In this document: positions 53,424 through 62,717 of the stretch, piece after piece | How positions within the stretch are numbered: position 1 is the stretch's first letter | Layout of the letters: the number at the start of each line of letters is the position of its first letter | Source of the DNA: Pandoraea capi | Lineage (GTDB): Bacteria; Pseudomonadota; Gammaproteobacteria; Burkholderiales; Burkholderiaceae | Direction of reading: 5' to 3' | Assembly: GCF_902459735.1 (NCBI RefSeq) | Contig: NZ_CABPRV010000007.1 | Span: forward strand, 62,001-126,000 | DNA length: 64,000 bases | The notes under the pieces: model-generated | Seen by the model: only the letters and a program-made list of their open reading frames with translations | What the model was told of the DNA's origin: nothing | The model's database searches: none | Translations under genes and position numbers: made by a program

Positions 53424-54224
53424 TCATCCGCGCACATTGGCGAGAAAACGTTTGCTGCGCTCCGTGCCCGAGCCCTGGAAGATGTGTTCGGGCGGTCCCT
53501 GATCGACGATGCGCCCGCCGTCCATGAAGACGACGTGATTCGAGACCTTGCGCGCAAAGTCCATCTCGTGCGTGACGACCACCATCGTGGTGCCGGCGCT
53601 CGCCAGTTCCTTCATGACGTCGAGCACCTCCTGCACCAGTTCCGGGTCGAGCGCGCTGGTGGGCTCGTCGAAGAGCATGACCTCGGGCTCCATGGCGAGC
53701 GCGCGGGCGATGGCAACGCGCTGCTTCTGGCCGCCGGAGAGTTGGGACGGATAGTGATTCATCTTGTCCGACAGGCCCACTCTCGCGAGCAGGTACTTGC
53801 CGCGTTCGATCACGTCCTTGCGCGCGGCGCCGCCGACGATGCGCGGACCGGCGAGCACGTTATCGAGCACCGAGTAGTGCGGAAAGAGATGGAACCCCTG
53901 AAACACCATGCCGAAGTAACGTCGCTGACGATCCAGTTCGCGCTTGGGCAGGCGCACGCAGCGTGTGCCGCGCATCTCGCTGCCCAGCACTTCGCCGTTG
54001 AACGTCACCACGCCGGCGTCGATCAGGTCGAGCATATTGATGCAGCGAAGCAGCGTGCTCTTTCCCGACCCGGAGGGGCCGATGATGGCGACCACGTCGC
54101 CGCGATAGAGGTTGAAGTCGATGCCGTGCAAGGCGGTGAACGTGCCGAACTGCTTCGTCACATTACGCATTTGCAGCAGCGGGGGCTGCGCGCGCAGATG
54201 GATCGCATCGTGGGTCGTGTTCAT
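53424..54224 (-). CDS. Polar amino acid ABC transporter ATP-binding subunit (GlnQ/HisP type)
   Basis: 266 aa. Walker [11 protein letters not shown]-loop [12 protein letters not shown], signature [15 protein letters not shown], Walker B VMLFDEP, switch [10 protein letters not shown]. Energises import with the permease and binding protein of this operon. ATG 54224 overlaps the permease stop by one base, fixing the start. Confidence 0.93.
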   Translation of the reverse strand: MNTTHDAIHLRAQPPLLQMRNVTKQFGTFTALHGIDFNLYRGDVVAIIGPSGSGKSTLLRCINMLDLIDAGVVTFNGEVLGSEMRGTRCVRLPKRELDRQRRYFGMVFQGFHLFPHYSVLDNVLAGPRIVGGAARKDVIERGKYLLARVGLSDKMNHYPSQLSGGQKQRVAIARALAMEPEVMLFDEPTSALDPELVQEVLDVMKELASAGTTMVVVTHEMDFARKVSNHVVFMDGGRIVDQGPPEHIFQGSGTERSKRFLANVRG

Positions 54225-55120
54225 CACGGATGAACTCCTTTGCCAAAGCGCTTTTCGAGCAGGAGCTGACCGCACATCGCCAGACTGGTGAGGAACAGAT
54301 ACCAGAGACAGGCGACGGTCAGCAGGGGAATGGTCTCGAAGGTCGTCGAGTAGATCAGTTGCACGGTCGTGAGCAATTCAACGTAACCGATGACCGAGGC
54401 GAGCGATGTGTTCTTGAACATCGTGATCAGCTCGTTGGCCAGCGGCGGAATGATGACGCGCACGGCCTGCGGAATGACCACGTGCCACATCATCCGGAAA
54501 TCGCTCATGCCCATGGCCTTGCAGGCTTCGCGCTGACCCTTGTCGACTGCACCCAGGCCGCTGCGAAAGATCTCGGCGCTGTGGCCGCCCAGGTAGATCG
54601 CCAGCCCGATCATGGCGGCGCTCAGGCGTGAGATCACGTTGCTCGTATCGATGTCGAACAGGTTCATGTTCAGGAACGGCAGCGGCAGATAGAAGCGGGG
54701 CACCAGCGCCGAGATGAAGAACAGGAAGAGCAGCATGGCGAGCGTGGGCGTGGCCCGCACGATCCAGATGTAGGCGAAGGCTGCCCCGCGCAGTACCGGG
54801 TTCTCCGCCATGCGACAGGCCGCGACGATGCCGCCGAGGACCAGACCGAGCGCACTGGCCAGTGCCGTGAGGATCAGCGTGTTGCGCAGGCCGGCCAGCA
54901 CACGGGCATTGAAGAGGTAGTGCCCGACAACGTCCCACTGCCAGCGCGGGTTGTCGATGAACCATTGGTAGAAAAGGATCAGCGCTACGCCGAACAGGCC
55001 GTACCAGAGCCAGTCCGATGTCTTCGGACGGGGATGGATGCGCTGGTCCGCAGGCTGTGCCGGTACGGCGTCGTCGCGCGCCGCCGGTGGCGGGAGCGTG
55101 TACGTGGTTTCGTTGCTCAT
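54224..55120 (-). CDS. Polar amino acid ABC transporter permease (HisM type)
   Basis: 298 aa, hydrophilic N-terminus (about 40), then 5-6 helices. The EAA loop [25 protein letters not shown], read in parts, is characteristic. One permease gene only, so it probably works as a homodimer. Start at 55120 (MSNETT) or 55132 (MTHPMS); GAGAGG lies just before the second. First gene of the operon, divergent from the LysR gene. Confidence 0.88.
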   Translation of the reverse strand: MSNETTYTLPPPAARDDAVPAQPADQRIHPRPKTSDWLWYGLFGVALILFYQWFIDNPRWQWDVVGHYLFNARVLAGLRNTLILTALASALGLVLGGIVAACRMAENPVLRGAAFAYIWIVRATPTLAMLLFLFFISALVPRFYLPLPFLNMNLFDIDTSNVISRLSAAMIGLAIYLGGHSAEIFRSGLGAVDKGQREACKAMGMSDFRMMWHVVIPQAVRVIIPPLANELITMFKNTSLASVIGYVELLTTVQLIYSTTFETIPLLTVACLWYLFLTSLAMCGQLLLEKRFGKGVHP

Positions 55121-55200
55121 GGGGTGAGTCATCCTCTCGAATATTGGGGTAAACCCCTTTTTCAATACATCTCGTTATTGCCGGTTTTTTCGTCGCCTGA

Positions 55201-55290
55201 CCCCATAGAATGGGGAGATGTAAGAAGGTTAGAAAGTCAAAATCCGCTTGTGAAATGCTTTCTTTTTGCAAATCGATAATGTTTTGTTAT
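55201..55290. promoter_or_regulatory. LysR-type operator candidates between permease and lysR
   Basis: Two dyads lie in the 181-base divergent gap: CCCCAT-AGA-ATGGGG (55201-55215) and ATAATGTTTTGTTAT (55276-55290), the latter a T-N11-A LysR box that ends 11 bases before the LysR start codon and so suits autorepression. Confidence 0.5.
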
Positions 55291-55301
55291 TGGGTGCGCA
55301 G

Positions 55302-56213
55302 ATGAAACTCCGCCAACTTGAGGCCTTCCGTGCCGTGATGCTTCACCAGACGGTCACGCTCGCGAGCGAGATGCTGCATATCTCGCAGCCCGCGACGACG
55401 CGTCTGATCGCGGATCTGGAGCGGTCGCTGAAATTCCGGCTGTTCGAACGCGTGAAGGGACGGCTGTATCCGACGGTGGAGGCGCGTGCGCTCTACGAGG
55501 AAGTGCAGCGCTCTCTGGCGGGCGTGGATCGCATCGCCCGGGCGGCGGACGAGATTCGGAACATGCAGCGCGGCACGTTGCACGTTGCTGCCGCGCCGGC
55601 GCTGGCGCTTTCGTTTTTGCCGCATGCCATTTCGGACTATCTGAAGACGCGGCCCGAAGCGCATGTCTCGATGGTCATGCACTCGACTCGCTCGATTGTC
55701 GACATGGTCGTGGGGCAGCGTTGCGATGTCGGCTTTGCCCGTCTGTCCCTGAGCCATTCGACGGCCCACGGCGAGCGACTGGTGGCCGCGAAGATGGTCT
55801 GTGCGCTCCCTGCGGGGCACCCGCTATGCGACCGGGCTGCCATCGGTCCCAAAGACCTGGCAGGCGAACGTTTCGTGGCGCACCCGCGCAGCGTGGAGGC
55901 ACGGCTGCAAATCGATGCGTTGCTCGCGTCGCATGGCGTCGAGGTGAAGCTGCAAATGGAGAGCCAGATTTCCTACGCGATCTGCTCGTTCGTCGAGGCG
56001 GGGGCCGGCGTCGCGCTGATCGACGCTTTCAGTGCGTGGAGTTACCGGGGGACGGGGGTGGTATTCAAGCCGTTCGAACCGGCGATCTTTACCGACACGT
56101 CCGTGTTGACGCCGTCGCAGCGGCCCACACCGTTGCTGCTGAATTCGTTCGTGGAACACGTGCGCGCGTTCGCGAAGGAGAAGCTGGGCGACGCCATCGT
56201 TACCGGCACATGA
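55302..56213 (+). CDS. LysR-family transcriptional regulator
   Basis: 303-aa regulator, N-terminal HTH (KLRQLEAFRAVMLHQTVTLASEMLHISQPATTRLIADLE, read in parts, about 1-40) and a substrate-binding domain with VAAKMVCALPAGHPLCD. The sequence resembles the OccR/NocR branch, whose members respond to opines or amino acids, in agreement with the amino-acid-type transporter. ATG 55302 is chosen over an upstream frame start at 55266. Likely controls the divergent transporter/monooxygenase operon. Confidence 0.91.
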   Translation: MKLRQLEAFRAVMLHQTVTLASEMLHISQPATTRLIADLERSLKFRLFERVKGRLYPTVEARALYEEVQRSLAGVDRIARAADEIRNMQRGTLHVAAAPALALSFLPHAISDYLKTRPEAHVSMVMHSTRSIVDMVVGQRCDVGFARLSLSHSTAHGERLVAAKMVCALPAGHPLCDRAAIGPKDLAGERFVAHPRSVEARLQIDALLASHGVEVKLQMESQISYAICSFVEAGAGVALIDAFSAWSYRGTGVVFKPFEPAIFTDTSVLTPSQRPTPLLLNSFVEHVRAFAKEKLGDAIVTGT

Positions 56214-56321
56214 TCCGGCGGGGGCGGCGTTTCGTATAATTCCGCGCTGGCAATATTCCTTCCCCTAATGCGGGTATCTCGCGGCAACTCGCGGAACTCG
56301 CAGGCATTTGCAGACACCCGT

Positions 56322-57248
56322 ATGAACAGCAGGAACAAGGCGACACTCATTGGTCTGAGCGCGGTAGTGCTCTGGGCGTCTATCGTGGCGCTGATTCGCG
56401 GGGTGAGTGAGAGTCTCGGGGCGACGGGCGGGGCCGCCGCGATCTACACGGTGGCGTCGTTGTTCCTTGTGATGACGGTGGGATTTCCGAAACTTGGCAC
56501 GTCCCCGCGCCGTTATCTGCTGTGGGGCAGTGTGCTGTTCGTCTCGTACGAGCTGTGTCTGTCGCTGTCCATTGGCTACGCGAATACGGCGCGTCAGGCG
56601 ATCGAGGTCGGCATGGTCAATTACCTGTGGCCGACGTTCACGCTCGTCAGCGCAATCGTGTTCAACAAGCAGCGGGCCAACTGGCTCGTCGTGCCCGGGT
56701 TCGTGCTGTCGATGCTTGGCATCTGCTGGGTGCTCGGTGGCGATCAGGGGCTCGATCTGCCGGGCATGGCGCTCAACGTGGCCGACAATCCGCTGAGCTA
56801 CGGTCTGGCGTTCGTCGGCGCCATCATCTGGGCCGCGTACTGCACGGTGACGGCCAGAATCGCCGACGGCAAGAACGGAGTCACGCCGTTCTTCATGCTT
56901 GTTGCCGTGGCGTTGTGGCTCAAGTATTTCGCGGGTGGGGGCGGCGCCATGACGCTCGATCTGCATGCCGGCATTTACCTCGTGCTGGCTGCGGCGGCGA
57001 TGGGCTTCGGATACGCCGCGTGGAACGTCGGCATTCTGCGGGGCAACGTGACGATTCTCGTCGGCGCGTCGTATTTCATCCCGGTGCTGTCCGCCGCGCT
57101 CGCGGCGCTCTTGCTGCACACGCCGCTGTCCGCGCCGTTCTGGTGGGGCGCCTGTATGGTCTGCGGCGGCTCGATTCTCTGCTGGCTCGCTACGCGCGCC
57201 GGGCGCGGGCGCTGTGAGGCGCAGGTGCGCACGGGCGACGGCGTTTGA
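56322..57248 (+). CDS. yddG: Aromatic amino acid exporter, YddG-like
   Basis: 308-aa DMT-superfamily exporter with 10 helices. The sequence follows E. coli YddG closely: NKATLIGLSAVVLWASIVALIRGVSE, read here as KATLIGLSAVVLW and LIRGVSE, YTVASLFLVMTVGFP, GMVNYLWP, AYCTVTARI, AAWNVGILRGNVTI and CGGSILCWLATR. Exports Phe, Tyr and Trp or their analogues. Start ATG 56322, no strong ribosome site; the longer frame is rejected. Confidence 0.92.
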   Translation: MNSRNKATLIGLSAVVLWASIVALIRGVSESLGATGGAAAIYTVASLFLVMTVGFPKLGTSPRRYLLWGSVLFVSYELCLSLSIGYANTARQAIEVGMVNYLWPTFTLVSAIVFNKQRANWLVVPGFVLSMLGICWVLGGDQGLDLPGMALNVADNPLSYGLAFVGAIIWAAYCTVTARIADGKNGVTPFFMLVAVALWLKYFAGGGGAMTLDLHAGIYLVLAAAAMGFGYAAWNVGILRGNVTILVGASYFIPVLSAALAALLLHTPLSAPFWWGACMVCGGSILCWLATRAGRGRCEAQVRTGDGV

Positions 57249-57252
57249 TCAT

Positions 57253-58248
57253 TCAGTCGGGCGTCGGCGCGTTCTCGGCGATCAAGCCCTGCGATTTGAG
57301 TGCGGTCCACAGTTCGGCGGGAATCGGTGCGCTCGCAAGCGCCTGATTCTCTTCGATACGCTCGGGACGGCTAGCACCGGGAATCGCACCGGCCACCGCC
57401 GGATGCGCCAGCGAGAACTGGAGCGCCACGGCGCGAATGTCCACGCCGAACTGTTGGCAGACGTCGCGAATGCGGGCGACACGCGCGAGCAACTCGGGCG
57501 TTGCGGGCTGGTATTCGAAATGCGTGCCACCGGCGAGGACGCCCGAGTTGTACGGACCGCCGACGATGATGCCGAGATCGCGTTCTGCGCTCATGGGCAT
57601 CAGACGGGCGAGCGCACCCGCATGGTCGAGCAGCGTGTAGCGTCCGGCCAGCAGGAAGCCGTCCGGGTCGGCGCGCTCGATGGCCAGCTCGCACGGTTCG
57701 ATGCGGTTGACGCCGAGTCCCCAGCCTTTGATGACCTTCTCGTCGCGCAGTCGCGTGAGCGCCCTGGCGGCGCCTTCCATCGCGACGTCGAACACTTCAT
57801 GCCAGCGATCGCCGTGAAAATCCACCGCCGGGTCGTGAATCCATACGTAATCGAGCCGGTCGGTGCGCAAGCGCTTCAGACTGTCTTCGATGGAGCGCAA
57901 CGTGCCATCCGCCGTGTAGTCGTAGACGATCTTGTTCGGCAGGCCGTGCTCGAACAGGCCGCCTTTCTCACCGAGGTCGCGTTGCGAGGCGTCTTCGTGT
58001 TCGTCCAGAATCAATCGGCCGACTTTCGTGCCGATCGAGTATTCGTCCCGGGGACGTCCGGCGAGCGCTTCGCCCAGACGCAGTTCCGCAAGACCGGCGC
58101 CGTAGAGCGGTGCGGCATCGAAGTAGCGGATGCCGCTTTCCCATGCGGCGTCGACGGTTGCGATCGCTTCGTCGTTCGGGATGTCGCGATACATGTTGCC
58201 CAGCGGCGCGGTACCGAAGCCGAGGCGGGAGGGGAGCTTGACTCTCAT
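57253..58248 (-). CDS. Aldo/keto reductase, D-threo-aldose 1-dehydrogenase/pyridoxal dehydrogenase-like
   Basis: 331-aa NAD(P)-dependent aldo/keto reductase. FGTAPLGNMYRDIPNDEAIA start, catalytic Tyr in FDAAPLYGAGLAE, the KVGRLI Lys and the Asp/His of DYVWIHDPAVD are seen. Members oxidise L-fucose or D-threo-aldoses or pyridoxal. ATG 58248 after AAGGAAT. Last gene of a leftward operon, 26 bases after the OYE gene. Confidence 0.9.
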   Translation of the reverse strand: MRVKLPSRLGFGTAPLGNMYRDIPNDEAIATVDAAWESGIRYFDAAPLYGAGLAELRLGEALAGRPRDEYSIGTKVGRLILDEHEDASQRDLGEKGGLFEHGLPNKIVYDYTADGTLRSIEDSLKRLRTDRLDYVWIHDPAVDFHGDRWHEVFDVAMEGAARALTRLRDEKVIKGWGLGVNRIEPCELAIERADPDGFLLAGRYTLLDHAGALARLMPMSAERDLGIIVGGPYNSGVLAGGTHFEYQPATPELLARVARIRDVCQQFGVDIRAVALQFSLAHPAVAGAIPGASRPERIEENQALASAPIPAELWTALKSQGLIAENAPTPD

Positions 58249-58274
58249 GTCGATTCCTTACATTGCGACGGCGA

Positions 58275-59390
58275 TCAGGCGGCCGCCCTGACCATCGTCG
58301 GGTAGTCTGTCAGGCCGCGAGCATCGCCGCCGAACAGGGTGTCCCGATGGTGGAGCGCGAGCGGTGCGCCCACACGTAGCCGTTCCGGCAGATCGGGGTT
58401 GGCGACGAACGGGCGGCCGAAACCGATCAGATCTGCCCATCCCTCGGAAAGGGCAGCACGCGCGCGCTCGGCGGTGTAACCACCGGCGTAAATCAGCACG
58501 CCGGGATACACCGCGCGTAACTTCAGCTTGAATTCCACCGGCATGAGCGGTGCGTCGTCCCAGTCGGCCTCCGCGATGTGGAGGTAACCCACGCCCAGCT
58601 CGCCCAGCAGCTTCGCAGCAGCGAGATACGTCGTTTCCGGATCCGCGTCGACACAGCCGTTGAGCGTCGTGAGCGGTGCGAGACGGACGCCGACACGCGA
58701 TGCATCGCCCGTGCCCTCGATCAGCGCTTCGGTGACTTCGCGCAGGAAGCGCAGGCGGTTTTCCAGCGAACCGCCATAGGCATCGGTGCGGGTATTGGCG
58801 TTCGAGTCGATGAACTGGTTCACCAGATAGCCGTTCGCGCCATGCAGTTCCACGCCGTCGAAACCGGCGTCGATGGCGTTGCGCGCGGCGGCGCGGTACT
58901 GATCGACGATCTCGCCGATTTCCTTCACGCTCAGCGCGCGCGGCAGGGAAGCCTGCACGAAGCCGGGCGTGGCGCCGTCTTCACCGGCGATGAAGACGTT
59001 CACGCCGTCGGCCTGAATCGGCGAGGACGAGACCGGCTGACGTCCGCCGAGCAGGCTCGTGTGGCTCAGACGGCCCACATGCCAGAGCTGCGCGAAGATA
59101 TGGCCGCCTGCCGCGTGTACGGCGCTGGTGACCGTGCGCCATCCCTCGACCTGTGCGGGCGAGTGAATGCCGGGCGTCCATGCGTAGCCCTTGCCCAGCG
59201 GTGCGATGTAAGTGCCTTCGCTGACGATGAGGCCGGCACCGGCGCGTTGCGCGTAGTACTCGGCCATGAGGGCGTTCGGTACGTCGCCGGGCTGGCTCGC
59301 ACGCGAGCGCGTCATCGGCGGCATGACGATGCGGTTCGGCAGCGTGAGCGCGCCGAGTTGCATCGGTTGAAACAGAGGATCCTGCGTCAT
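58275..59390 (-). CDS. nemA: NADH:flavin oxidoreductase, NemA-type old yellow enzyme
   Basis: 371-aa FMN enzyme that reduces N-ethylmaleimide, alkenes, quinones and nitro-esters. VMPPMTRSRASQPGDVPNALMAEYYAQRAG, read in parts, and ELHGANGYLVNQF with the His/Asn substrate pair, then AYGGSLENRLRFL, identify the classical OYE branch, unlike the YqjM-type at the window start. ATG 59390 has weak Shine-Dalgarno GGA; upstream frame rejected. Operon with DkgB and an aldo/keto reductase suggests detoxification of electrophiles or quinones. Confidence 0.93.
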   Translation of the reverse strand: MTQDPLFQPMQLGALTLPNRIVMPPMTRSRASQPGDVPNALMAEYYAQRAGAGLIVSEGTYIAPLGKGYAWTPGIHSPAQVEGWRTVTSAVHAAGGHIFAQLWHVGRLSHTSLLGGRQPVSSSPIQADGVNVFIAGEDGATPGFVQASLPRALSVKEIGEIVDQYRAAARNAIDAGFDGVELHGANGYLVNQFIDSNANTRTDAYGGSLENRLRFLREVTEALIEGTGDASRVGVRLAPLTTLNGCVDADPETTYLAAAKLLGELGVGYLHIAEADWDDAPLMPVEFKLKLRAVYPGVLIYAGGYTAERARAALSEGWADLIGFGRPFVANPDLPERLRVGAPLALHHRDTLFGGDARGLTDYPTMVRAAA

Positions 59391-59518
59391 GATGATTTCC
59401 GTAGAAGCGTTCCGTGGGGACGTCTTTGCGTGTGTTGCGAGATGTCCATGCCGGAGCGCGGCGATGACGGGAAGATGACGGAGCGAGCGGACAACCGTTC
59501 GTCCCGTCACACGCTTGA

Positions 59519-60328
59519 TTAGTCGTCCCAGCGCGCAGCCAGACCGTCGGGGCTGACTTCGCGGCCGTTGCGATCGAGTGCGGCGATTTGGGCCATGTCG
59601 TCGTCCGTGAGGCGCAGCGTTTGCGCCAGCAGGTTGCTCGCGAGGTTCTCGCGCCTGGTCGACGACGGAATCACCGAGAAGCCGCGTTGAAGCGCCCAGG
59701 CCAGGGCCACCTGCGCCGGCGTAGCCTGATGACGCTCGGCAATCGCACGCAGCGTCGCGTCGCCCAGCACCTTGCCGTAAGCGAGCGTCATGTACGACGT
59801 CACGTGAATGCCCTGTTCTTGCAGGAAACCGACGAGCTTCGGGTTTTGCAGATACGGGCTCAGTTCGATCTGATTGGTGGCGATGGCATCGCGGCCAACG
59901 GCGGCGATCGCTTGCTTGGTCAGGTCGATGTTGAAGTTCGAGATGCCGATCTGACGCGTCAGACCCTTGGCCTTCGCGTCGGCCAGTGCGGTCATGAACT
60001 CGTCGAGCGACACGCCGTTGCCGGGTGCCGGCCAGTGAATCAGGGTGAGGTCCACGTAGTCCGTGCGCAGCTTCGCGAGACTGTCTTCGAGGCTGGCGGT
60101 CAGCTTGTCCTTGCTGTAGTTCTCGACCCAGATCTTCGTCGTGAGGAACAGGTCTTTGCGGGCGACGCCAGACTCGGCAATCGCCTGACCGACCTCGGCT
60201 TCGTTGCCGTAAATCTGCGCCGTGTCGATGGCGCGGTAGCCGAGTTCGAGGCCGGTGCGTACCGAATCGATGACGACCTGACCTTGCAGGCGGAACGTAC
60301 CGAGACCGAATGCGGGAATATTGCTCAT
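59519..60328 (-). CDS. dkgB: Aldo/keto reductase, 2,5-diketo-D-gluconate reductase B-like
   Basis: 269-aa NADPH-dependent reductase of methylglyoxal and 2,5-diketo-gluconate. [17 protein letters not shown], catalytic Tyr in [13 protein letters not shown], Lys in LTTKIWVEN, His in TLIHWPAPG and the NADPH site [13 protein letters not shown] are present. ATG 60328 has AGGAGCTCACG upstream. Lies 41 bases after the MFS gene. In E. coli dkgB also sits beside a LysR gene (yafC), as here. Confidence 0.92.
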   Translation of the reverse strand: MSNIPAFGLGTFRLQGQVVIDSVRTGLELGYRAIDTAQIYGNEAEVGQAIAESGVARKDLFLTTKIWVENYSKDKLTASLEDSLAKLRTDYVDLTLIHWPAPGNGVSLDEFMTALADAKAKGLTRQIGISNFNIDLTKQAIAAVGRDAIATNQIELSPYLQNPKLVGFLQEQGIHVTSYMTLAYGKVLGDATLRAIAERHQATPAQVALAWALQRGFSVIPSSTRRENLASNLLAQTLRLTDDDMAQIAALDRNGREVSPDGLAARWDD

Positions 60329-60369
60329 CGTGAGCTCCTGAATGTGAATTGGGTGGATGAAACGGTGTA

Positions 60370-61578
60370 TCAGTTGCTCGCCGGTTGCATCGGCGTGCGT
60401 TGTGTCGCGATCTGGATCAGCACCAGCAGCAGGCCCGATCCGGCGATCAGCGCGCCCACGATGGGAACGGCCGTGTAGCTGTAACCCGCCGAAATCGCGG
60501 CGCCACCGGCGGCGGCCCCAACGGCATTGCCGAGGTTGAAGGCGCCGACATTGACCGACGAGGCGAGGCCCGGGGCTTCGGCGGCAGCGCGCATCACGCG
60601 CATTTGCAGCGGCGGCACCAGCGCGAACGTTGCGATACCCCAGACGAGCACGGCCAGCGCAGTGCCCAGATGCGTACGGGCCAGCAGCGGGAAGGCCAGC
60701 ATGATCGCGACGAGCAGGATCAGGAAGACGATCAGGCTCACGTTGATCGAGCGGTCGGCGAGCTTGCCGCCGGCAATGTTGCCGACGGAGAAGCCGACCC
60801 CCACGAGCACGAGCATGGCCGTCACGAAACTCGGCGACGCGCCGGTAATGGCTTCGAGCGTCGGCGCGATGTACGTGTACAGGGTGAACATGGCGCCTGC
60901 GCCGAGCACGGTGGTGGCCATCGCCATCAGCACGACGGGACGCGTGAGCACCGAGAGTTCGCGACGGATGTCGGGCATGCGTCCGGCTTCTCCCTTGGGC
61001 AACGCAAAGCGCAGCGTCAGCATGGTGATGACACCGAGGCCGGCGGTGGCCGCAAAGGACATGCGCCAGCCGATGGTCTGCCCGAGCCAGGTGGCCGCAG
61101 GTACACCGCCGATGTTGGCGATCGTCAGCCCCATGAACATGGTGGCGACGGCACTGGCCTGCTTGTCACGCGGCACGACGCTCGCGGCCACGATGGAGCC
61201 CAGACCGAAGAATGCGCCGTGGTTGAGACTCGTCACCAGACGCGCGAGCAGCAGCGTGGTGTAGTTCGCCGACACCGCCGAGAGCAGGTTGCCGAGGGTG
61301 AAGATGCTCATCAGCGCAATCAACGCCGTGCGGCGCGACCAGCGCGACATGATGAGGGTCATGATGGGCGCGCCGATCATCACGCCGAGGGCGTACGTCG
61401 TGATCAGCATGCCTGCGGTCGGAATCGAGACGTGAACGCCTTCGGCAATGACGGGAAGCAGTCCCATCGGCGAAAACTCGGTCGTGCCGATGCTGAACGC
61501 GCCGATGGCAAGGGCCAGCAGCGACAGCGTGGCGTGTGCCGACGACGTCTGGGCGGATGGGGAAGATGACTGGTTCAT
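60370..61578 (-). CDS. MFS transporter, DHA1 family (AraJ/YdhP-like)
   Basis: 402-aa, 12-helix efflux carrier. [21 protein letters not shown] in helix 1 and motif A/C like [17 protein letters not shown] are typical of AraJ/YdhP sugar- or drug-efflux proteins. First gene of the operon, 102 bases from the divergent LysR gene. ATG 61578 with a weak ribosome site. May export a product handled by the reductases; substrate unknown. Confidence 0.9.
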   Translation of the reverse strand: MNQSSSPSAQTSSAHATLSLLALAIGAFSIGTTEFSPMGLLPVIAEGVHVSIPTAGMLITTYALGVMIGAPIMTLIMSRWSRRTALIALMSIFTLGNLLSAVSANYTTLLLARLVTSLNHGAFFGLGSIVAASVVPRDKQASAVATMFMGLTIANIGGVPAATWLGQTIGWRMSFAATAGLGVITMLTLRFALPKGEAGRMPDIRRELSVLTRPVVLMAMATTVLGAGAMFTLYTYIAPTLEAITGASPSFVTAMLVLVGVGFSVGNIAGGKLADRSINVSLIVFLILLVAIMLAFPLLARTHLGTALAVLVWGIATFALVPPLQMRVMRAAAEAPGLASSVNVGAFNLGNAVGAAAGGAAISAGYSYTAVPIVGALIAGSGLLLVLIQIATQRTPMQPASN

Positions 61579-61663
61579 GACGGGAATACCCGAGGGGATC
61601 AAGATGAACGGCAGTGTGCGCCCTTTACTTTTGCGGAAAAAGTAGCCTATAAACGAAATTATT

Positions 61664-61678
61664 TTGATTTCAAATCAA
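61664..61678. promoter_or_regulatory. Candidate LysR operator overlapping the lysR start region
   Basis: Perfect dyad TTGATTT-C-AAATCAA ending three bases before the LysR start codon. In this place it would block translation-proximal transcription (autorepression) and could also bind the regulator for the divergent MFS-dkgB operon, whose start is about 85 bases away. Confidence 0.55.
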
Positions 61679-61680
61679 CA

Positions 61681-62607
61681 ATGAAGATCACGCTCGACGA
61701 ACTGCAAGCCTTTGCGGCCGTGGTGGACACCGGGTCGATCACGGCGGCGGCCCAGCAACTGGACCTGACGGTGTCGGCCACGAGCCGGACGCTGGGCCGG
61801 CTGGAGGAGAAGCTCAAGACCACGCTGCTGCGCCGCACGACCCGCCGGCTGGAACTGACGGAGGAGGGCAGCGCGTTTCTTCAGAACGCGCGGGCGATCA
61901 TCGATTCGGTCGAGAGTGCGGAAGAACAGATGCTCACGCGGCGCGAAAAGCCATCCGGCCGGCTGCGTGTCGACGCGGCAACGCCGTTCATGCTGCACGT
62001 GATCGTGCCGCTGGTGCCCGGCTATCGCGAGCGCTATCCGGAGGTGGAACTGGAACTGAACAGCAACGAGGGGTTCATCGATCTGCTGGAGCGCCGCACC
62101 GACGTCGCCATCCGCATCGGCCGGTTGAAGGATTCGACGCTGCATAGCCGTCTGATCGGCAACAGCCGCACGCGCATGTTCGCCAGTCCGGCGTATCTGG
62201 CCGCGAACGGACAGCCACGCAAGGTCGGCGATCTGGCCAAACACACGTTGCTGGGCTTCTCGCAGCCGGAATCGCTGAACGTCTGGCCGATTCTGGGGGA
62301 AGACGGCGAACCGCACCGCATCGAGCCGGATGTGATGTCGTCCAGTGGCGAGACGCTGCGTCAACTCGCGCTCGAAGGCGCGGGGATCGTCTGCCTGTCG
62401 GAGTTCATGACGAAGCGCGACTGCGAGTCGGGCCGTCTGGTACAGGTGCTCGCGCGTCAGACGCAGGACGTACGTCAGCCGATCCATGCCGTGTACTACC
62501 GCAACACGGCGATCTCGGCGCGCATCGCGTCGTTCGTCGACTATCTGGTCTCGGCCCTACGCGAGCAGACGGACAAAGGCGGGGCGGCGGCGTGGGTGGC
62601 GCCGTGA
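61681..62607 (+). CDS. LysR-family transcriptional regulator (YafC-like)
   Basis: 308-aa regulator: HTH (MKITLDELQAFAAVVDTGSI, TAAAQQLDLTVSATSRTLGRLE) and substrate domain with NSRTRMFASPAYLAANGQP and EGAGIVCLSEFMTKR. The sequence type matches YafC, and dkgB is its neighbour, as in enterobacteria. Likely controls the divergent operon. ATG 61681; the dyad before it overlaps the ribosome-binding position, so no clear Shine-Dalgarno is seen. Confidence 0.91.
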   Translation: MKITLDELQAFAAVVDTGSITAAAQQLDLTVSATSRTLGRLEEKLKTTLLRRTTRRLELTEEGSAFLQNARAIIDSVESAEEQMLTRREKPSGRLRVDAATPFMLHVIVPLVPGYRERYPEVELELNSNEGFIDLLERRTDVAIRIGRLKDSTLHSRLIGNSRTRMFASPAYLAANGQPRKVGDLAKHTLLGFSQPESLNVWPILGEDGEPHRIEPDVMSSSGETLRQLALEGAGIVCLSEFMTKRDCESGRLVQVLARQTQDVRQPIHAVYYRNTAISARIASFVDYLVSALREQTDKGGAAAWVAP

Positions 62608-62717
62608 GATGGGGGGGAGCTCACTGCGCCGGTTGCTACAAGGGGAAAACGGGAACGAGGGGAGGACGCCGGCGCGTTCGCGCGCAGACCTGCCAGCGCG
62701 CCGCTCGCTTCATGACG

